A stretch of DNA of 35,646 bases from Acidimicrobiales bacterium (lineage in GTDB: Bacteria > Actinomycetota > Acidimicrobiia > Acidimicrobiales > Acidimicrobilacustridaceae), in the NCBI GenBank assembly GCA_025456085.1, contig JALOLF010000079.1, forward strand, positions 1 through 35,646, given 5' to 3'. Position numbers and translations under genes: made by a program. Numbering within the stretch: position 1 is the stretch's first letter; each line of letters begins with the position of its first letter. Shown in pieces: positions 16,943 through 25,222 of the stretch. A model generated the notes under the pieces. That model ran no database searches, was not told the DNA's origin, and saw only the letters and a list, made by a program, of their open reading frames with translations.

Positions 16943-18610
16943 CTACACGCCGAGGCCGACCGCCACCTCGAGCGCGCCGTCCAGGTAGCGCTGCTTGCAC
17001 AGGCTGCGCTGGAGCTTGCCCGAGGAGGTCTTGGGCAGCGTGCCCGGCTCCACCAGCTGCACGTCCACCGGCGGGACCCCCGACACCTCCAGCACCCGGT
17101 GGTGCACCTCGCGGCGCAGCAGGTCGTGGTCGTCGGCCTTGGTCTCCGCCACGACGACGACACCCTCGTGCCCGCGGTGCTTCTCCACGCCGAAGGCGAT
17201 GACGTTGCCGGCACGCACGCCGTCGACCTCGGCCACGGCCCGCTCGATGTCCTCGGGGAAGATGTTGCGCCCACCGAGGATGATCACGTCCTTGATGCGT
17301 CCGCACAGGACCAGCTCGCCGTCGAGCAGGTAGGCGAGGTCACCCGTGCGCAGCCACCCGTCGTGGAACAGCGCCGCGGTGGCGTCGGGGTTGCGGTAGT
17401 AGCCCGTCGTGACCGACGTGCCCCGGATCTCCAGCTCACCCACCTCTCGGTCGCCCAGCGCGTTGCCGCTCTCGCGGTCGACGACGCGCACCTCGAGCCC
17501 CGGCACCGGGCGACCCAGGCGGGCGAAGCAGCGCGTGCCCTGGCCGGCCGGGTCGCTCGGCGCGGCGTAGCGCTCGGTCTCGAGCACCCGCCGGTCGACG
17601 CAGTCGACCCGCAGCCCGCTCATGGGCTCGGGGAAGGTGCCGGCGATGGCCAGCTCGGCCATGCCGAAGGCGGGGAACACCGCGCCGGGGCGCATGCCGT
17701 GGCGTTCGGCCGCTCCGATGAACGCCTCGACGGTGGCCGGGTCGACGGGCTCGGCGCCGTTGAGCGCCACCCGCAGCCGCGACAGGTCGAGCGTCTCGGC
17801 CCGCTGCAGGGCCTTCGTGGCGAGCACCCAGGAGAAGTTCGGTCCCGCGGTGGCGGTGCCCCCGAAGCGCGACAGCCACTCCATCCAGCGCAGCGGGCGC
17901 CCCATGAAGTCCTGTGGGGAGCCCAGCACCAGGCCGGCGCCGCTCATCATGGGCACGCACAGCATCCCGACGAGGCCCATGTCGTGGTACAGCGGGAGCC
18001 ACGAGACGAGCACGTCGTCGTGGGGCTGGAAGTTCGTCGCCTGGTAGATCGCGTCGAGGTTGGCGCCGACCACGCGGTGCGGGAGCATCACGCCCTTGGG
18101 CTCGGCGGTCGAGCCGGAGGTGAACTGCAGGATGGCCAGCCGCTCGGGATCGTCGTCGGGGCGCACCCAGTCCTCGGGGCCGGGTCGACCCTCGCCGGGG
18201 AGCAGGTCGCCGAGGGTGAGGAACGGCGGATCACCCGGCTCGGGCTGCACGAAGTCCGCGAAGTCGTCGTCGATGACGAAGGCCGCGGCGTCACCCTTGC
18301 GGATGCGGACGCGGGTCTGGCGGATGAAGTCCTCGATGGAGGCCATCCGCATGGGGATGGGCAGCACCATGACCGCGCCGCCGGCCAGCCACGTGGCCTG
18401 GATGGCGGTCACCAGGTTGCGGGTCGTGGGGCCGAGCAGGGCGAGGTGGTCGCCGGACGCGAAGCCCCGGGCCTGGAGACGGGCGGCCATGCCCCTGGCC
18501 TCTTCGTGGACCTGCGCCCAGGGGACGGTGTCGAAGTCCTCCCCGCTGACGAAGGTGACCGACCCGCCGACACCGGCGGCCTGCTCGAGACGTTGGACGA
18601 GGGTGCGCAT
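16943..18610 (-). CDS. Fatty acyl-AMP ligase-like adenylating enzyme (FadD/FAAL type)
   Basis: The 555-residue ANL-superfamily enzyme activates a carboxylic acid as acyl-AMP. Motifs are LQFTSGSTAEPKGVMLPHRV (P-loop, about residue 165), WLPLYHDMGLVG (the LPxYHDMGL form typical of fatty acyl-AMP ligases), PAFGMAELAIAGTF and GWLRTGDLAYLLDGELVLCG. GRIKDVIILGGRNIFPEDIE is the hinge, and the catalytic Lys is in LPKTSSGKLQR. FAALs load fatty acids on acyl carrier proteins or other acceptors without CoA; the distinction from acyl-CoA ligase cannot be proven by eye. ATG 18610 has GGAGGGAG upstream. It follows the putative RiPP operon on the same strand after an 86-base gap containing an inverted repeat and a TAACGT box, so it may be a separate unit. 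Confidence 0.85.
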   Translation of the reverse strand: MRTLVQRLEQAAGVGGSVTFVSGEDFDTVPWAQVHEEARGMAARLQARGFASGDHLALLGPTTRNLVTAIQATWLAGGAVMVLPIPMRMASIEDFIRQTRVRIRKGDAAAFVIDDDFADFVQPEPGDPPFLTLGDLLPGEGRPGPEDWVRPDDDPERLAILQFTSGSTAEPKGVMLPHRVVGANLDAIYQATNFQPHDDVLVSWLPLYHDMGLVGMLCVPMMSGAGLVLGSPQDFMGRPLRWMEWLSRFGGTATAGPNFSWVLATKALQRAETLDLSRLRVALNGAEPVDPATVEAFIGAAERHGMRPGAVFPAFGMAELAIAGTFPEPMSGLRVDCVDRRVLETERYAAPSDPAGQGTRCFARLGRPVPGLEVRVVDRESGNALGDREVGELEIRGTSVTTGYYRNPDATAALFHDGWLRTGDLAYLLDGELVLCGRIKDVIILGGRNIFPEDIERAVAEVDGVRAGNVIAFGVEKHRGHEGVVVVAETKADDHDLLRREVHHRVLEVSGVPPVDVQLVEPGTLPKTSSGKLQRSLCKQRYLDGALEVAVGLGV

Positions 18611-18640
18611 AGTCTCCCTCCGACCCGGGAGCCGGGGCCG

Positions 18641-18670
18641 ACGTTACAAACGGATCGCCCGGACGATCCG
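18641..18670 (-). promoter_or_regulatory. Inverted repeat plus -10-like box upstream of the FAAL gene
   Basis: CGGATCG (18651–18657) and CGATCCG (18664–18670) form a perfect 7-base inverted repeat with a 6-base centre. On the minus strand it is followed by TTTGTAACGT, where TAACGT (18641–18646) fits a -10 box. It could be a weak intrinsic terminator for the operon ending at 18697 (stem plus TTTGT), an operator over the FAAL promoter, or both. Confidence 0.4.
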
Positions 18671-18696
18671 GGACCCTGGGCCGCGACGTCGACGGG

Positions 18697-20256
18697 TCAG
18701 CCCGTCGGCGCCCCGGACGGCCACGCCGACGGCCAGCCGTGGCCCGCCACGCGGTGCACGCGCGGGGCGTCGTCGTCACGCCAGTGCGTCGTCACGTCGC
18801 CGGGGCGCAGCAGCAGCGGACGTGACCGGCTGGCGTCCCAGGATGCGTCGAGGTGCTGGGCGCGCCGGTCGCACGCCTCCACGAGGCGCTCCGGGAACAG
18901 GTCGAAGCCGGGGAGCTCGGCGCCGTGTCCGTCCAGGCGGGGTCCCAGGCCGAGCGCCCAGTGCCAGGGCGCCCCACCGTCCGCGTAGGGGATCACCAGT
19001 CGGGCGCCGAAGCGCTCCGCCAGGTCCACGGCCTGGTCCGGGGTGAGCATGAGGGTCAGCCGGGCGTCCCACAACCACGGGGGAACGAACCACAGGTACC
19101 GCCCGACCGACGAGAACAGGAGCTGCACCGGGTAGGTCACCCATCCCCGGTAGCCGATGAACACGGCGTCCACCGCATCGCCCCGGCGGCGGACCTCGGC
19201 CGCCACGTCGGCCATGGATCCCGAGCCGTCACGACCGGCGTCGGCCAGCAGCACGAGGCGGGCCTCGGGGGTGGTGATCAGGTACGTGTTGCCCTCGTTG
19301 CGGATCTCGGGGTGGAGCACGTCGCCGTCGGTCGGCTGCTCGCCGTAGAACGGCAGGGCCTCGATCCCGATGTCGCCCACGTCGTGGCGCCCACCCCAGG
19401 GGAGTCGCACCACGTCGGTGAAGCCCAGTTCGCCCAGCCGGCGGGCCAGGTCGATGGTGACGACGGTCTCCCGGGCGATGTCGGGCACGACGACGGTGGT
19501 GTCGGGGGCGAAGCGCAGCAGGCTCGCCGGGTCGAAGTGGTCGCGGTGCGAGTGGGTGATGACGATGGCGTCCACGGGTCCCAGATCGCGCGCGCCCAGG
19601 GGCTGGTAGTCGGCGGGGAAGTCGCCGCGCCGGGCGAACAGCAGCGGGTCGACGAGCACGGCGCGCTCACCCGAGCGGACGAGGACGGTGTTGTGGCCGA
19701 GGAACGTGACCCCGTCGCCTCGCAGCACCTCGTCGGGCACCGGCGGCGCCACCTCGGCGCTGGGCGCGGCGAGGCCCTGGTCGACGAGCACCCGGACCAG
19801 CGCGGCCAGGTCGGCGTGCTCGACCGATGCAGGATCGAGTCCGGGCCCGTCGAGACGCGACAGCACCCGATGGGTTTCGGCCCAGTGCTCGGGGGTCAGC
19901 TGCACCCGCACGACGCGATCGCGGTCGGGGGAGGCGATCGTGAGCCGTCGGGGCGGCGCGTCGAGCGGGTCGGGGAACAGGATCTCGTCGTGGACGGTCC
20001 AGCCCCGCACGCCACGCGAGTCGACCTCGACGTCCGCGAAGGCCCGGAACTGCTCGCCGGTGACCACGTCCGCGAGCAAGCGGGGCGACTCCCCCACCAG
20101 GCCGGCGTAGCCCTGTCGCCGCACCCGTTCGACGACGGGGGCGAACAGCTCGGCCAGGAGCTGCTCGGGTCGGTCCCCGGTGGGACTGCCCAGGGTCCGG
20201 TCCCGGTAGGCGACGTTCAGGTGGACGTCGGGATGCAGACGCAGCAGCGCGCTCAT
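18697..20256 (-). CDS. Metallo-beta-lactamase-fold hydrolase with long N-terminal extension (RiPP cluster)
   Basis: The 519-residue protein has a UlaG/RomA-like metallo-beta-lactamase domain beginning about residue 182. FLGHNTVLVRSGERAVLVDP marks its first strands, H235-S-H-R-D-H240 is the metal motif, and LVLLADAGRDGSGSMADVAA carries the next Asp ligand. YADGGAPWHW near residue 450 may supply a late region. The first 180 residues match no family I recognise. Their last 30 (HADLAALVRVLVDQGLAAPS) have the rhythm of a small winged helix, so a peptide-binding role is possible but unproven. Its ATG overlaps the tfuA-like stop (ATGA), fixing it in the rSAM–YcaO–TfuA operon. Possible jobs are hydrolysis of a modified peptide, leader release, or handling a thio-intermediate; none is shown by the sequence. 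Confidence 0.75.
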   Translation of the reverse strand: MSALLRLHPDVHLNVAYRDRTLGSPTGDRPEQLLAELFAPVVERVRRQGYAGLVGESPRLLADVVTGEQFRAFADVEVDSRGVRGWTVHDEILFPDPLDAPPRRLTIASPDRDRVVRVQLTPEHWAETHRVLSRLDGPGLDPASVEHADLAALVRVLVDQGLAAPSAEVAPPVPDEVLRGDGVTFLGHNTVLVRSGERAVLVDPLLFARRGDFPADYQPLGARDLGPVDAIVITHSHRDHFDPASLLRFAPDTTVVVPDIARETVVTIDLARRLGELGFTDVVRLPWGGRHDVGDIGIEALPFYGEQPTDGDVLHPEIRNEGNTYLITTPEARLVLLADAGRDGSGSMADVAAEVRRRGDAVDAVFIGYRGWVTYPVQLLFSSVGRYLWFVPPWLWDARLTLMLTPDQAVDLAERFGARLVIPYADGGAPWHWALGLGPRLDGHGAELPGFDLFPERLVEACDRRAQHLDASWDASRSRPLLLRPGDVTTHWRDDDAPRVHRVAGHGWPSAWPSGAPTG

Positions 20257-21626
20257 GACACCGTCCCCGTCCGGGCTCCACCCGAGCGGTCGGGGGCCTG
20301 GAGGTGCTCGAAGAACCACTCCCGCAACAGCTCGCGCACGAGGTCTTCCACCGAGGTGAACCCGATCGTGGTGGCGTAGGCCTCCACGTCCGCCTCGGAC
20401 GCGGGCGGCACGACGGCGAGGCGCGCCGCGTGCCATGCGCACAGCTCGAGCGCCGACAGACCGGCATCGCGCAGGCCCGGGTTGTCGCGACCGTGCGCCG
20501 CCAGCAGGGACTGCTTGGCGCGGGCCCGGGACGCCAGCTCGGCGTAGGCGCCCTTCGTGCGCAGGTGGTCGGCGAGGCGATCCAGCACCGCCGTCTCGAG
20601 CTGTCGGGCGGCGCGGCCCGCGACGACCTCCTCGGTGACCAGCGCCACCAGCCCGGGCCGGTCCAGGTCGTTGGCGGCCAACCACCGGTCGAGCTCCGCG
20701 GGTTCGAACAGCCCACGTTCGACACGGAAGGTGTCCAGCGCCTGCTGCACCTCCGACTGGTCGGGTGGACCGAGCGTGCGGGCGGCTTCGGCCAACAGGA
20801 GGTCGCGCAGCAGGGCGCCGCGCACCGCGTCGGCGTAGGAGCCGCCCTGGACCCGCAGCTCGTCGAGGAGGGCCTCGAGGCCCACCGCGGCCTGCTCGTC
20901 GTCGGGGTGGGCGCCGGCGTGGCGCACGAGGTGATCCCACCAGACGGTGTGCTCGACCCGGTAGCCGACCTGCGGGGGCGGCACCCCGGCAGCGAGATCG
21001 GCGGCCATCGTGCGCAGCATCTCCTGCGCGTCGAGGCGCTTCTGGTCGACGCGGTGCGTCCGCACCCAGGCCGCGAACCCGGCGGGCAGGGTGTCGACGC
21101 CCACGTCGTCGAGGATCCGGGGCCAGGAGCGCTCGGGGTAGAACCGGGCCTTGGCCGCGTCCAGCACCCGTGTGGCGGCGGACGCGTCCAGCACCGACTC
21201 GGCGCGGGCGAGCGCGACGGTGGCCCGGATGTTGACCATGGCCTCCGAGCTCATGCGGTACCGGTCCTCGGCCGGGCCGTGGGCGACCGCCACCTCGTCG
21301 TCGTCCTCGAGCACCCCGTCCGCGAACCACCGGTGGATGACGCCGACGCCACGCATGCCGAACGCGTCGAGCTCGGCGGCTCGCAGCGCGCCCATGGAGG
21401 CACTGCCGTACACCGGGATGCCCTCGGCGAGGGCGTGGAGGATCTCCTTGTGCCACACCGCGGGGACGTGCTCGAAGTAGCCGTCGACGATGCCGATGGC
21501 CGCCGGCCGGCGTCGGGTCACCCGGAACACGTCGCCGTGCTGGGCCGGCGGCAGGTAGACGGCGTCGAGCAGCGTCGCCGCCGTCTCGGCGTCGAGGGTG
21601 GGGCCGGTGAACACGTACACCGTCAC
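20253..21626 (-). CDS. TfuA-like YcaO partner protein with C-terminal extension
   Basis: TfuA proteins partner with YcaO enzymes in thioamidation of peptide backbones, probably by recruiting or delivering sulfur. The N-terminal 230 residues are a clear TfuA domain: VYVFTGPTLDAE, IGIVDGYFEHVPAVWHKEIL (W58–E61), the signature PVYGSASMGALRAAELDAFG (71–90) and GVGVIHRWFADGVLEDDDEV. The remaining 220 or so residues are helical, charged and not part of the usual short TfuA protein. They contain repeated Arg/Glu helices and end in EDLVRELLREWFFEHLQAPD. The GTG start overlaps the YcaO stop and its stop overlaps the metallo-hydrolase start, so all are translationally coupled. The extension may bind the precursor or the YcaO. 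Family assignment is strong; the extension's role is unknown. Confidence 0.88.
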   Translation of the reverse strand: MTVYVFTGPTLDAETAATLLDAVYLPPAQHGDVFRVTRRRPAAIGIVDGYFEHVPAVWHKEILHALAEGIPVYGSASMGALRAAELDAFGMRGVGVIHRWFADGVLEDDDEVAVAHGPAEDRYRMSSEAMVNIRATVALARAESVLDASAATRVLDAAKARFYPERSWPRILDDVGVDTLPAGFAAWVRTHRVDQKRLDAQEMLRTMAADLAAGVPPPQVGYRVEHTVWWDHLVRHAGAHPDDEQAAVGLEALLDELRVQGGSYADAVRGALLRDLLLAEAARTLGPPDQSEVQQALDTFRVERGLFEPAELDRWLAANDLDRPGLVALVTEEVVAGRAARQLETAVLDRLADHLRTKGAYAELASRARAKQSLLAAHGRDNPGLRDAGLSALELCAWHAARLAVVPPASEADVEAYATTIGFTSVEDLVRELLREWFFEHLQAPDRSGGARTGTVS

Positions 21627-22900
21627 GACACGACCCCCGTCGTGGGGCCACCCCGGGAGGCGGCAGCAAGCACGGCACGGCCACGGCGACCGGGCACGTA
21701 GCCGCCCATCTGGCTCACCCCGTCGAGTCCGGGCACGACGACCCGCACCACCGGCACCCGCAGGTCGGGCCGGGTGAGGTCCACCACCACGACCTGCTCG
21801 ATGCCCACCGCGGCCAGGCGCTCGAGCTCCCAGACCAGGTCGTCGTTGAAGGTCTCGGCCTCGAGTCCGGGACCGTCCTCCAGGCGGCGCCGACCCCGAC
21901 CCACGTCGTGGAACGCCCGGGCGAAGGCCATCGTGTCGGGGCTGCGGGACCGTCGGTAGTCCGCCGGCAGCACGTCGTCACGCGAGCCGGTGATGACGGT
22001 GAGCCGGCTCTGGGCCGCCTCGGTCAGCGCCCGCAGCAGGGCCACGGCGCGCACCGGGTGGCAGCCGTGACCCATCGCCGCGTGCAACGGGTGCAGCGGG
22101 TCGTCGCCCTCGGTCACCAGACAGGTGAACACCGGGATGCCGACGTCGGAGGTCGTCTCCCACACCGACACCCCGACCTCGGCCAGCCGGAAGCGCTCCA
22201 GCACCCAGCGGCAGGGCTCGTCCGCCACCGCGTCGAGGTCCACGCTGCGCTCGTCGGGGTCGCCGGCGCCGAGCTCCCACAGGGCGGTGGCGTCACGCTC
22301 CACCACCTCGCACAGACCGTGGCTGATGGCTTCCAGCAGGTGGTTGCCCGAGGCCAACCCGTTCGACGTCGGCGAGAAGGCACCGCTGCCCGTGGGGCGC
22401 GGCAGCGTGTAGTTGGTGTGCACCACCTCGTAGGGGACCCAGCGCGGGCTGCGGCTCATCAGGTCGAACCCCTCGATCCACAGCAGGGGCAGCCGGGGGC
22501 TGAACACGCTGTCGGCCAGCACCGGCAGGCCGGCGACGTCGACCAGGTCGTGGGTGTAGCGCAGGTCCTCGTAGCTGCCGAGCTTCAGGGGATGGGTGAT
22601 CCGCTCGGCGTGCCACGCCTCGACCGACTCCATGAGCGCCGAGGCCCTGCTCGCGTCGAGGTCCAGCCCCTTGCCCTGCGAGACCGACAGCGAACGGGCG
22701 TTGGGCCGGCAGGCCACCACCACCGGTACGCCGATGCGGTCCAGGCCGGTGACGTTGGCGAGGCGGGTGATGCCCAGCACCGGCAGCACGGGGGTCAGTC
22801 TCGCCACCGTCTCGGCCGGTGCCACGATGCGGTGGGTGCTGGCCCGGAAGACCTTCGGCACCGGTGTGGTCAGGTCGACCGGGGCGGCTCCCGAGCTCAC
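21623..22900 (-). CDS. YcaO-domain ATP-dependent cyclodehydratase/thioamide synthetase
   Basis: YcaO enzymes activate a peptide backbone amide with ATP. With TfuA partners they make thioamides; with E1-like partners they make azolines. The 425-residue protein has the YcaO ATP/Mg sites: G76-K-G78 with E91-x-x-E94 (SVSQGKGLDLDASRASALME), N180-G-L-A-S with E190, and E198-V-V-E201-R-D. The C-terminus is RGGPTTGVVS and lacks the PxPxP end of many azoline-forming YcaOs. That absence, and the adjacent tfuA gene, favour thioamidation. No ThiF/E1-like ocin partner is present in the window. GTG 22900 overlaps the radical SAM stop by four bases. It is in the middle of a tightly coupled four-gene operon. 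Confidence 0.92.
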   Translation of the reverse strand: MSSGAAPVDLTTPVPKVFRASTHRIVAPAETVARLTPVLPVLGITRLANVTGLDRIGVPVVVACRPNARSLSVSQGKGLDLDASRASALMESVEAWHAERITHPLKLGSYEDLRYTHDLVDVAGLPVLADSVFSPRLPLLWIEGFDLMSRSPRWVPYEVVHTNYTLPRPTGSGAFSPTSNGLASGNHLLEAISHGLCEVVERDATALWELGAGDPDERSVDLDAVADEPCRWVLERFRLAEVGVSVWETTSDVGIPVFTCLVTEGDDPLHPLHAAMGHGCHPVRAVALLRALTEAAQSRLTVITGSRDDVLPADYRRSRSPDTMAFARAFHDVGRGRRRLEDGPGLEAETFNDDLVWELERLAAVGIEQVVVVDLTRPDLRVPVVRVVVPGLDGVSQMGGYVPGRRGRAVLAAASRGGPTTGVVS

Positions 22901-25089
22901 GGGGAGGCCTCCCCGTCGGCTGCGTCGCCGGCGCGCTGCCCCGGCGCGTGCGCGCCGAGCGACGCCACCGGCGGCGAGCTGTCCGGTTCCACCAGCAGCA
23001 CCCCGGCGTTGACCAGCGGATCGAGCAGGCTCCGCAGGCGGGCCGCGGCCCGCGCCCGGGCCGTCGGGCTGGACGGCTGGCCGCTGCGCGTCACCGCCTC
23101 CGCGGCGAGCGCGTCGAGGAGCTCGTCCACGGGCAGCGCCGGCCGCACCGGGTCCGTCCCGAGCAGGGCGAGCAGGGGGCCGGGCACGGTGGCCGAGCCC
23201 AGCAGCGACCAGGCCAACGCGTCGCCGTCGGCGGCTTGCAGGAACGTCCCGGGCACCCAGCTCAGCCGTATCGGCGTGGGCTCTCCCGGCGGGGGGAGCA
23301 CCCGTCGGTACGGGAAGGGTCGACCTTCGTAGCGCTCGGCGTAGATGATCGAGTACTCCTCGAAGCCCGGCCACACCTGTGCCGGGAAGCGACGCCAGGT
23401 CGGGAAGCGGGCGCGCAGGGCGGCCTGGAACTCCTCCAGCAGCCGTTCGACCTGCGCCTCGTCGAGGCCGCGTCGGTTGGACCAGCGGTCCGCGCTCAGG
23501 GGGAAGTCGATCCGGCGCAGCGCACCCACGTCGAGGCGCACGCCGAAGTCGTCGGCCCGGTCGAAGTACTCGGTTCGCAGGTCGAGGGTGAAGGGGTGGA
23601 TGTCGAAGCTCACCTCCGGTCGGTCGATCAGCTCGGCGTTGTCGAGGAAGAAGCGCAGGGTCTCGCGGGCCTGGGCCTCGGTCTCCTCGGGGAAGCCGAC
23701 GATCGAGAACAGGTGGAAGGCGATGCCGGCGTCGGTGCAGTGGCGCAGCACCCGGGTGGCGTTGTCGAGCGTGATGCCCTTGTCCATGTGGTCGAGCACG
23801 GCCTGCGAGCCCGACTCGAGCCCGAAGAACAGCTTGCGCATACCCATGTCGTGGATGCGGGCGCACGCCTCGGCCGTGAAGGCCGGCTCCAGCCGGGCGT
23901 AGCCCACGAAACGGGGGGCGACGGCCTGGCGTCCGCCGTTGCGCTCGAGGGCGTCGCCGATGCGCAGCAACAGGTTCGGTGCGAGGGCCTCGTCGGTGAT
24001 CTCGAAGAACCGGGCGCCGTGGCGGCGGTGCAGCTCGACCACGTCGTCGGCCACCTGCTCGGGGGGGCGCAGGCGGTACGCCCGCCGCGACGCGCTGTTG
24101 ATGGACGGGATGTCGCAGAACTTGCACCGGTTGAAGTAGCAGCCCTTGCCGGTGAGGATGGGCAGGACCGGCGTCGGCGCCAGGTAGTCGTCGAGGGGCA
24201 GGCCCGCGAAGTCCGGGGTGGGCAGCGCCTTCACGTCCTCGATGTGCACCGGGCCTGCCACGGCACGCCCTGACGGATCCAGCGCCACCAGGTTCGGCGT
24301 GCCGGCCAGGGAGCGGCCGACCGCGACGCGCTCGCACACCTCCAACAGCGCGGTCTCGCCCTCCCGCACGCACACCGCGTCGCAGAACAGCTCGAGGAAC
24401 CGGGGCCGACGGGCGAGCTCGGCCTCGAACTTGGCGTACACCGTCCCACCCAGCACGACGAGATGACCCCGGGACTTCAGCAGCCGGGCGAGGTGCAGGC
24501 CCGGCACGATCTGCTGCGCGTTGAGCAGCGAGATGCCCACCACGTCGGGCCGGTCGGCCTCCAGGTCGGGAAGGAGCCGGAACCGGTACAGGTCGTCGAA
24601 GAGGTTCGTGCCCGGATCGGCCGTCACCCGTTCCAGGTCGGCCAGGCGACCGGCGTGGCAGCCCGCGACGTCGTAGCGGATGGGCCCGGTGTTGTAGTCC
24701 ACGCCGCCATGGGCCAGCGACACCAGGGTCAGGGCGGTGTTGATGCACTCCCGCGCCAGGTGGAACCGCGTCGGGTCGCAGAACGCGTCGTGGTCGCGCA
24801 GCACGTCGGGCGCCGACCCGATGTGGTCCACCACGACGTCGGCCACCGCCAGGGCCATGGTGAGGGAGTCCCGCAGCGCACCATCGGGCTCGCGGGTGTG
24901 GCGTCGCCGGCACCGGTCGACGGCGTCGACGACGCGGTCGGGCTCGATCGTGGCCAGCAGCCCGGCCAGATCGAGGTCGTGCACGCTGACCCGGATGCCG
25001 GCGCCGCGCAGGAACGCGGCGAGCGACGGGATGGCCAGGTGGGGGCTGCGCGGGTCGGTGGCCGGTGGGAACAACAACGCGACGTGCAC
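22897..25089 (-). CDS. Cobalamin-binding-type radical SAM enzyme (RiPP cluster)
   Basis: The 730-residue protein combines an N-terminal B12-binding-like Rossmann region (PDVVGISLLNAQQIVPGLHL, VVLGGTVYAKFEAEL, VCVREGE; about 180–246) with a radical SAM domain. The cluster-binding cysteines are C317, C322 and C325 in GKGCYFNRCKFCDIPSINSA, a Cx4Cx2C spacing rather than the common Cx3Cx2C. Later blocks are FFEITDEALAPNLLLRIGDA, KLFFGLESGSQAVLDHMDKG and HLFSIVGFPEETEAQA. There is no DxHxxG motif, consistent with base-off cobalamin without a His ligand. The last 120 residues are a helical tail (DELLDALAAEAVTRSG and RLRSLLDPLVNAGVLLVEPD). Such enzymes often methylate unactivated carbons in RiPPs and antibiotics. 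GTG 25089 heads the minus operon; AGGAG lies ten bases upstream. Confidence 0.88.
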   Translation of the reverse strand: MHVALLFPPATDPRSPHLAIPSLAAFLRGAGIRVSVHDLDLAGLLATIEPDRVVDAVDRCRRRHTREPDGALRDSLTMALAVADVVVDHIGSAPDVLRDHDAFCDPTRFHLARECINTALTLVSLAHGGVDYNTGPIRYDVAGCHAGRLADLERVTADPGTNLFDDLYRFRLLPDLEADRPDVVGISLLNAQQIVPGLHLARLLKSRGHLVVLGGTVYAKFEAELARRPRFLELFCDAVCVREGETALLEVCERVAVGRSLAGTPNLVALDPSGRAVAGPVHIEDVKALPTPDFAGLPLDDYLAPTPVLPILTGKGCYFNRCKFCDIPSINSASRRAYRLRPPEQVADDVVELHRRHGARFFEITDEALAPNLLLRIGDALERNGGRQAVAPRFVGYARLEPAFTAEACARIHDMGMRKLFFGLESGSQAVLDHMDKGITLDNATRVLRHCTDAGIAFHLFSIVGFPEETEAQARETLRFFLDNAELIDRPEVSFDIHPFTLDLRTEYFDRADDFGVRLDVGALRRIDFPLSADRWSNRRGLDEAQVERLLEEFQAALRARFPTWRRFPAQVWPGFEEYSIIYAERYEGRPFPYRRVLPPPGEPTPIRLSWVPGTFLQAADGDALAWSLLGSATVPGPLLALLGTDPVRPALPVDELLDALAAEAVTRSGQPSSPTARARAAARLRSLLDPLVNAGVLLVEPDSSPPVASLGAHAPGQRAGDAADGEASP

Positions 25090-25172
25090 GTCGGCTTCGC
25101 TCCTCGCTCCTCGATACCGATCCTGACCCCGGGTGGTCGGCCCGGTCCCGACACCCCTCGACTCCTCGACGC

Positions 25173-25216
25173 GTCGACGCCCGGTCGACGCCCGGTCGAC
25201 GCCCGGTCGACGCCCG
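25173..25216. repeat. Four perfect 11-bp direct repeats between divergent RiPP operons
   Basis: The unit GTCGACGCCCG occurs four times head to tail without gaps (25173, 25184, 25195, 25206). Each contains the palindrome GTCGAC, and 11 bp is one turn of DNA. The array ends six bases before a TACCGT -10-like box for the lanB gene; from the heptamer TCGACGC the gap is nine bases. That is the layout of operators for SARP-family activators: heptamers of the TCGA type at 11-bp spacing about 8 bp upstream of -10. It lies in the 202-base gap between the radical SAM and lanB genes, so it may serve both directions. No regulator gene is in the window. Confidence 0.85.
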
Positions 25217-25222
25217 GCACGC

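Noticed and set aside
25173-25216. The tandem repeat as a CRISPR array or transposon end
   Set aside because: Units are 11 bp, contiguous and without spacers; no cas genes or transposase are present. A transcription factor operator fits better.
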